A program made the translations under genes and the position numbers. A stretch of 64,000 nucleotides of DNA from Paraburkholderia fungorum (lineage in GTDB: Bacteria; Pseudomonadota; Gammaproteobacteria; Burkholderiales; Burkholderiaceae): positions 65,158 to 129,157 of the forward strand of contig NZ_CADFGE010000002.1 in the NCBI RefSeq assembly GCF_902833645.1, in the 5' to 3' direction. Positions 63,884 to 64,000 of the stretch are shown piece after piece. Under the pieces are notes generated by a model that saw only the letters and a list, made by a program, of their open reading frames with translations, was not told where the DNA came from and did not search any database. Every line of letters begins with the position of its first letter. Positions within the stretch are counted from its first letter, which is position 1.

Positions 63884-63912
63884 CGGCGCAAACGGGCCAC
63901 GCGTTTGCGCCG
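63884..63912. other. 11-bp stem-loop between porin and hydantoinase
   Basis: CGGCGCAAACG and CGTTTGCGCCG form a perfect stem with loop GGCCACG, 22 bp after the porin stop and 25 bp before the hydantoinase start. No T-run, so processing, partial attenuation or mRNA stabilisation is possible. Confidence 0.65.
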
Positions 63913-63937
63913 CATCGACTAACAAGCAAGGTGTGTA

Positions 63938-64000
63938 ATGACTGAAAGACTTTACCGGGCCGGTGTCGATATCGGCGGGACCTTCACGGATATCGTCGTG
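63938..64000 (+). CDS. Hydantoinase A/5-oxoprolinase family protein (start only)
   Basis: Only 21 residues are in the window. They read MTERLYRAGVDIGGTFTDIV plus one more valine, the diagnostic N-terminal phosphate-binding motif (VDIGGTFTDIV) of HyuA and 5-oxoprolinase-type ATP-dependent hydrolases. The aag-rich site aagcaagg lies upstream. It follows the porin and probably shares its LacI-type operator, linking the uptake system to opening of a cyclic amide such as a hydantoin, 5-oxoproline or, in acetone carboxylase-like relatives, another substrate. Specificity cannot be judged from this fragment. Confidence 0.85.
   Translation, partial: MTERLYRAGVDIGGTFTDIVV

Noticed and set aside
1..64000. 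CRISPR arrays, prophage, insertion sequences, tRNA or rRNA genes
   Set aside because: No repeat-spacer pattern, transposase, integrase, or RNA-gene signature was found on either strand.

Overview
The window is high-GC DNA with tightly packed operons. Its gene content (betIBA, a gbdR/glyA/dgcAB/gbcAB betaine-catabolic block, Burkholderia-type porins, BMP- and Opp-type ABC transporters) points to a Burkholderiales bacterium, most likely Paraburkholderia or Burkholderia. No rRNA, tRNA, CRISPR array, phage or insertion sequence was seen.

Region 1 (1-24.5 kb) turns choline sulfate, choline and glycine betaine into glycine and one-carbon units. Reading leftward, betI-betB-betA (betA cut by the window edge) oxidises choline to betaine. 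Rightward there is a glutathione-independent formaldehyde dehydrogenase, then a leftward GbdR-like AraC regulator, then a long operon: glyA, an M19-type dipeptidase homologue, a V4R-like protein, dgcA, dgcB, etfA, etfB, gbcA, gbcB and a betaine-binding protein. purU handles formyl-THF. After a toxin-antitoxin pair, a LysR gene diverges from betC (choline sulfatase), which is followed by a ChoX-like choline-binding protein.

Region 2 (24.7-35.7 kb) is mixed: a porin, an MFS transporter, a Cache-domain chemoreceptor broken by an in-frame TAG, a cupin, a CPA1-type antiporter, a TetX-like FAD monooxygenase divergent from a MarR gene with two palindromic operators between them, a YbjQ protein, a PanE-type reductase and a GNAT acetyltransferase.

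Region 3 (35.9-54.8 kb) looks like a ureide/amide nitrogen-scavenging island. A leftward operon (cysteine hydrolase, amidase, HpxW-like Ntn hydrolase) diverges from a complete BMP-type ABC importer. Then come a TetR gene, an AtzF-type allophanate hydrolase preceded by a 34-bp palindrome, and a second BMP importer. A protein strongly resembling biuret hydrolase (BiuH) lies inside this second importer operon, followed by the ATPase, a second isochorismatase-fold hydrolase, an AtzH/HpxZ-like DUF3225 protein and a GntR regulator. The inferred route is biuret or a related ureide to allophanate to ammonia and CO2. No AtzD or AtzE is present.

Region 4 (55-64 kb) is a LacI-controlled locus. The palindrome TGAATCGATTCA, or a one-mismatch copy, lies upstream of the LacI gene, a Tat-signal isochorismatase-fold protein lacking the usual catalytic triad, a five-gene Opp/Dpp-type ABC operon, and a porin. 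The porin is followed by the start of a hydantoinase A/5-oxoprolinase gene that runs off the window. This reads as a regulated outer-membrane to cytoplasm uptake and hydrolysis system for an unidentified amide- or hydantoin-like compound.
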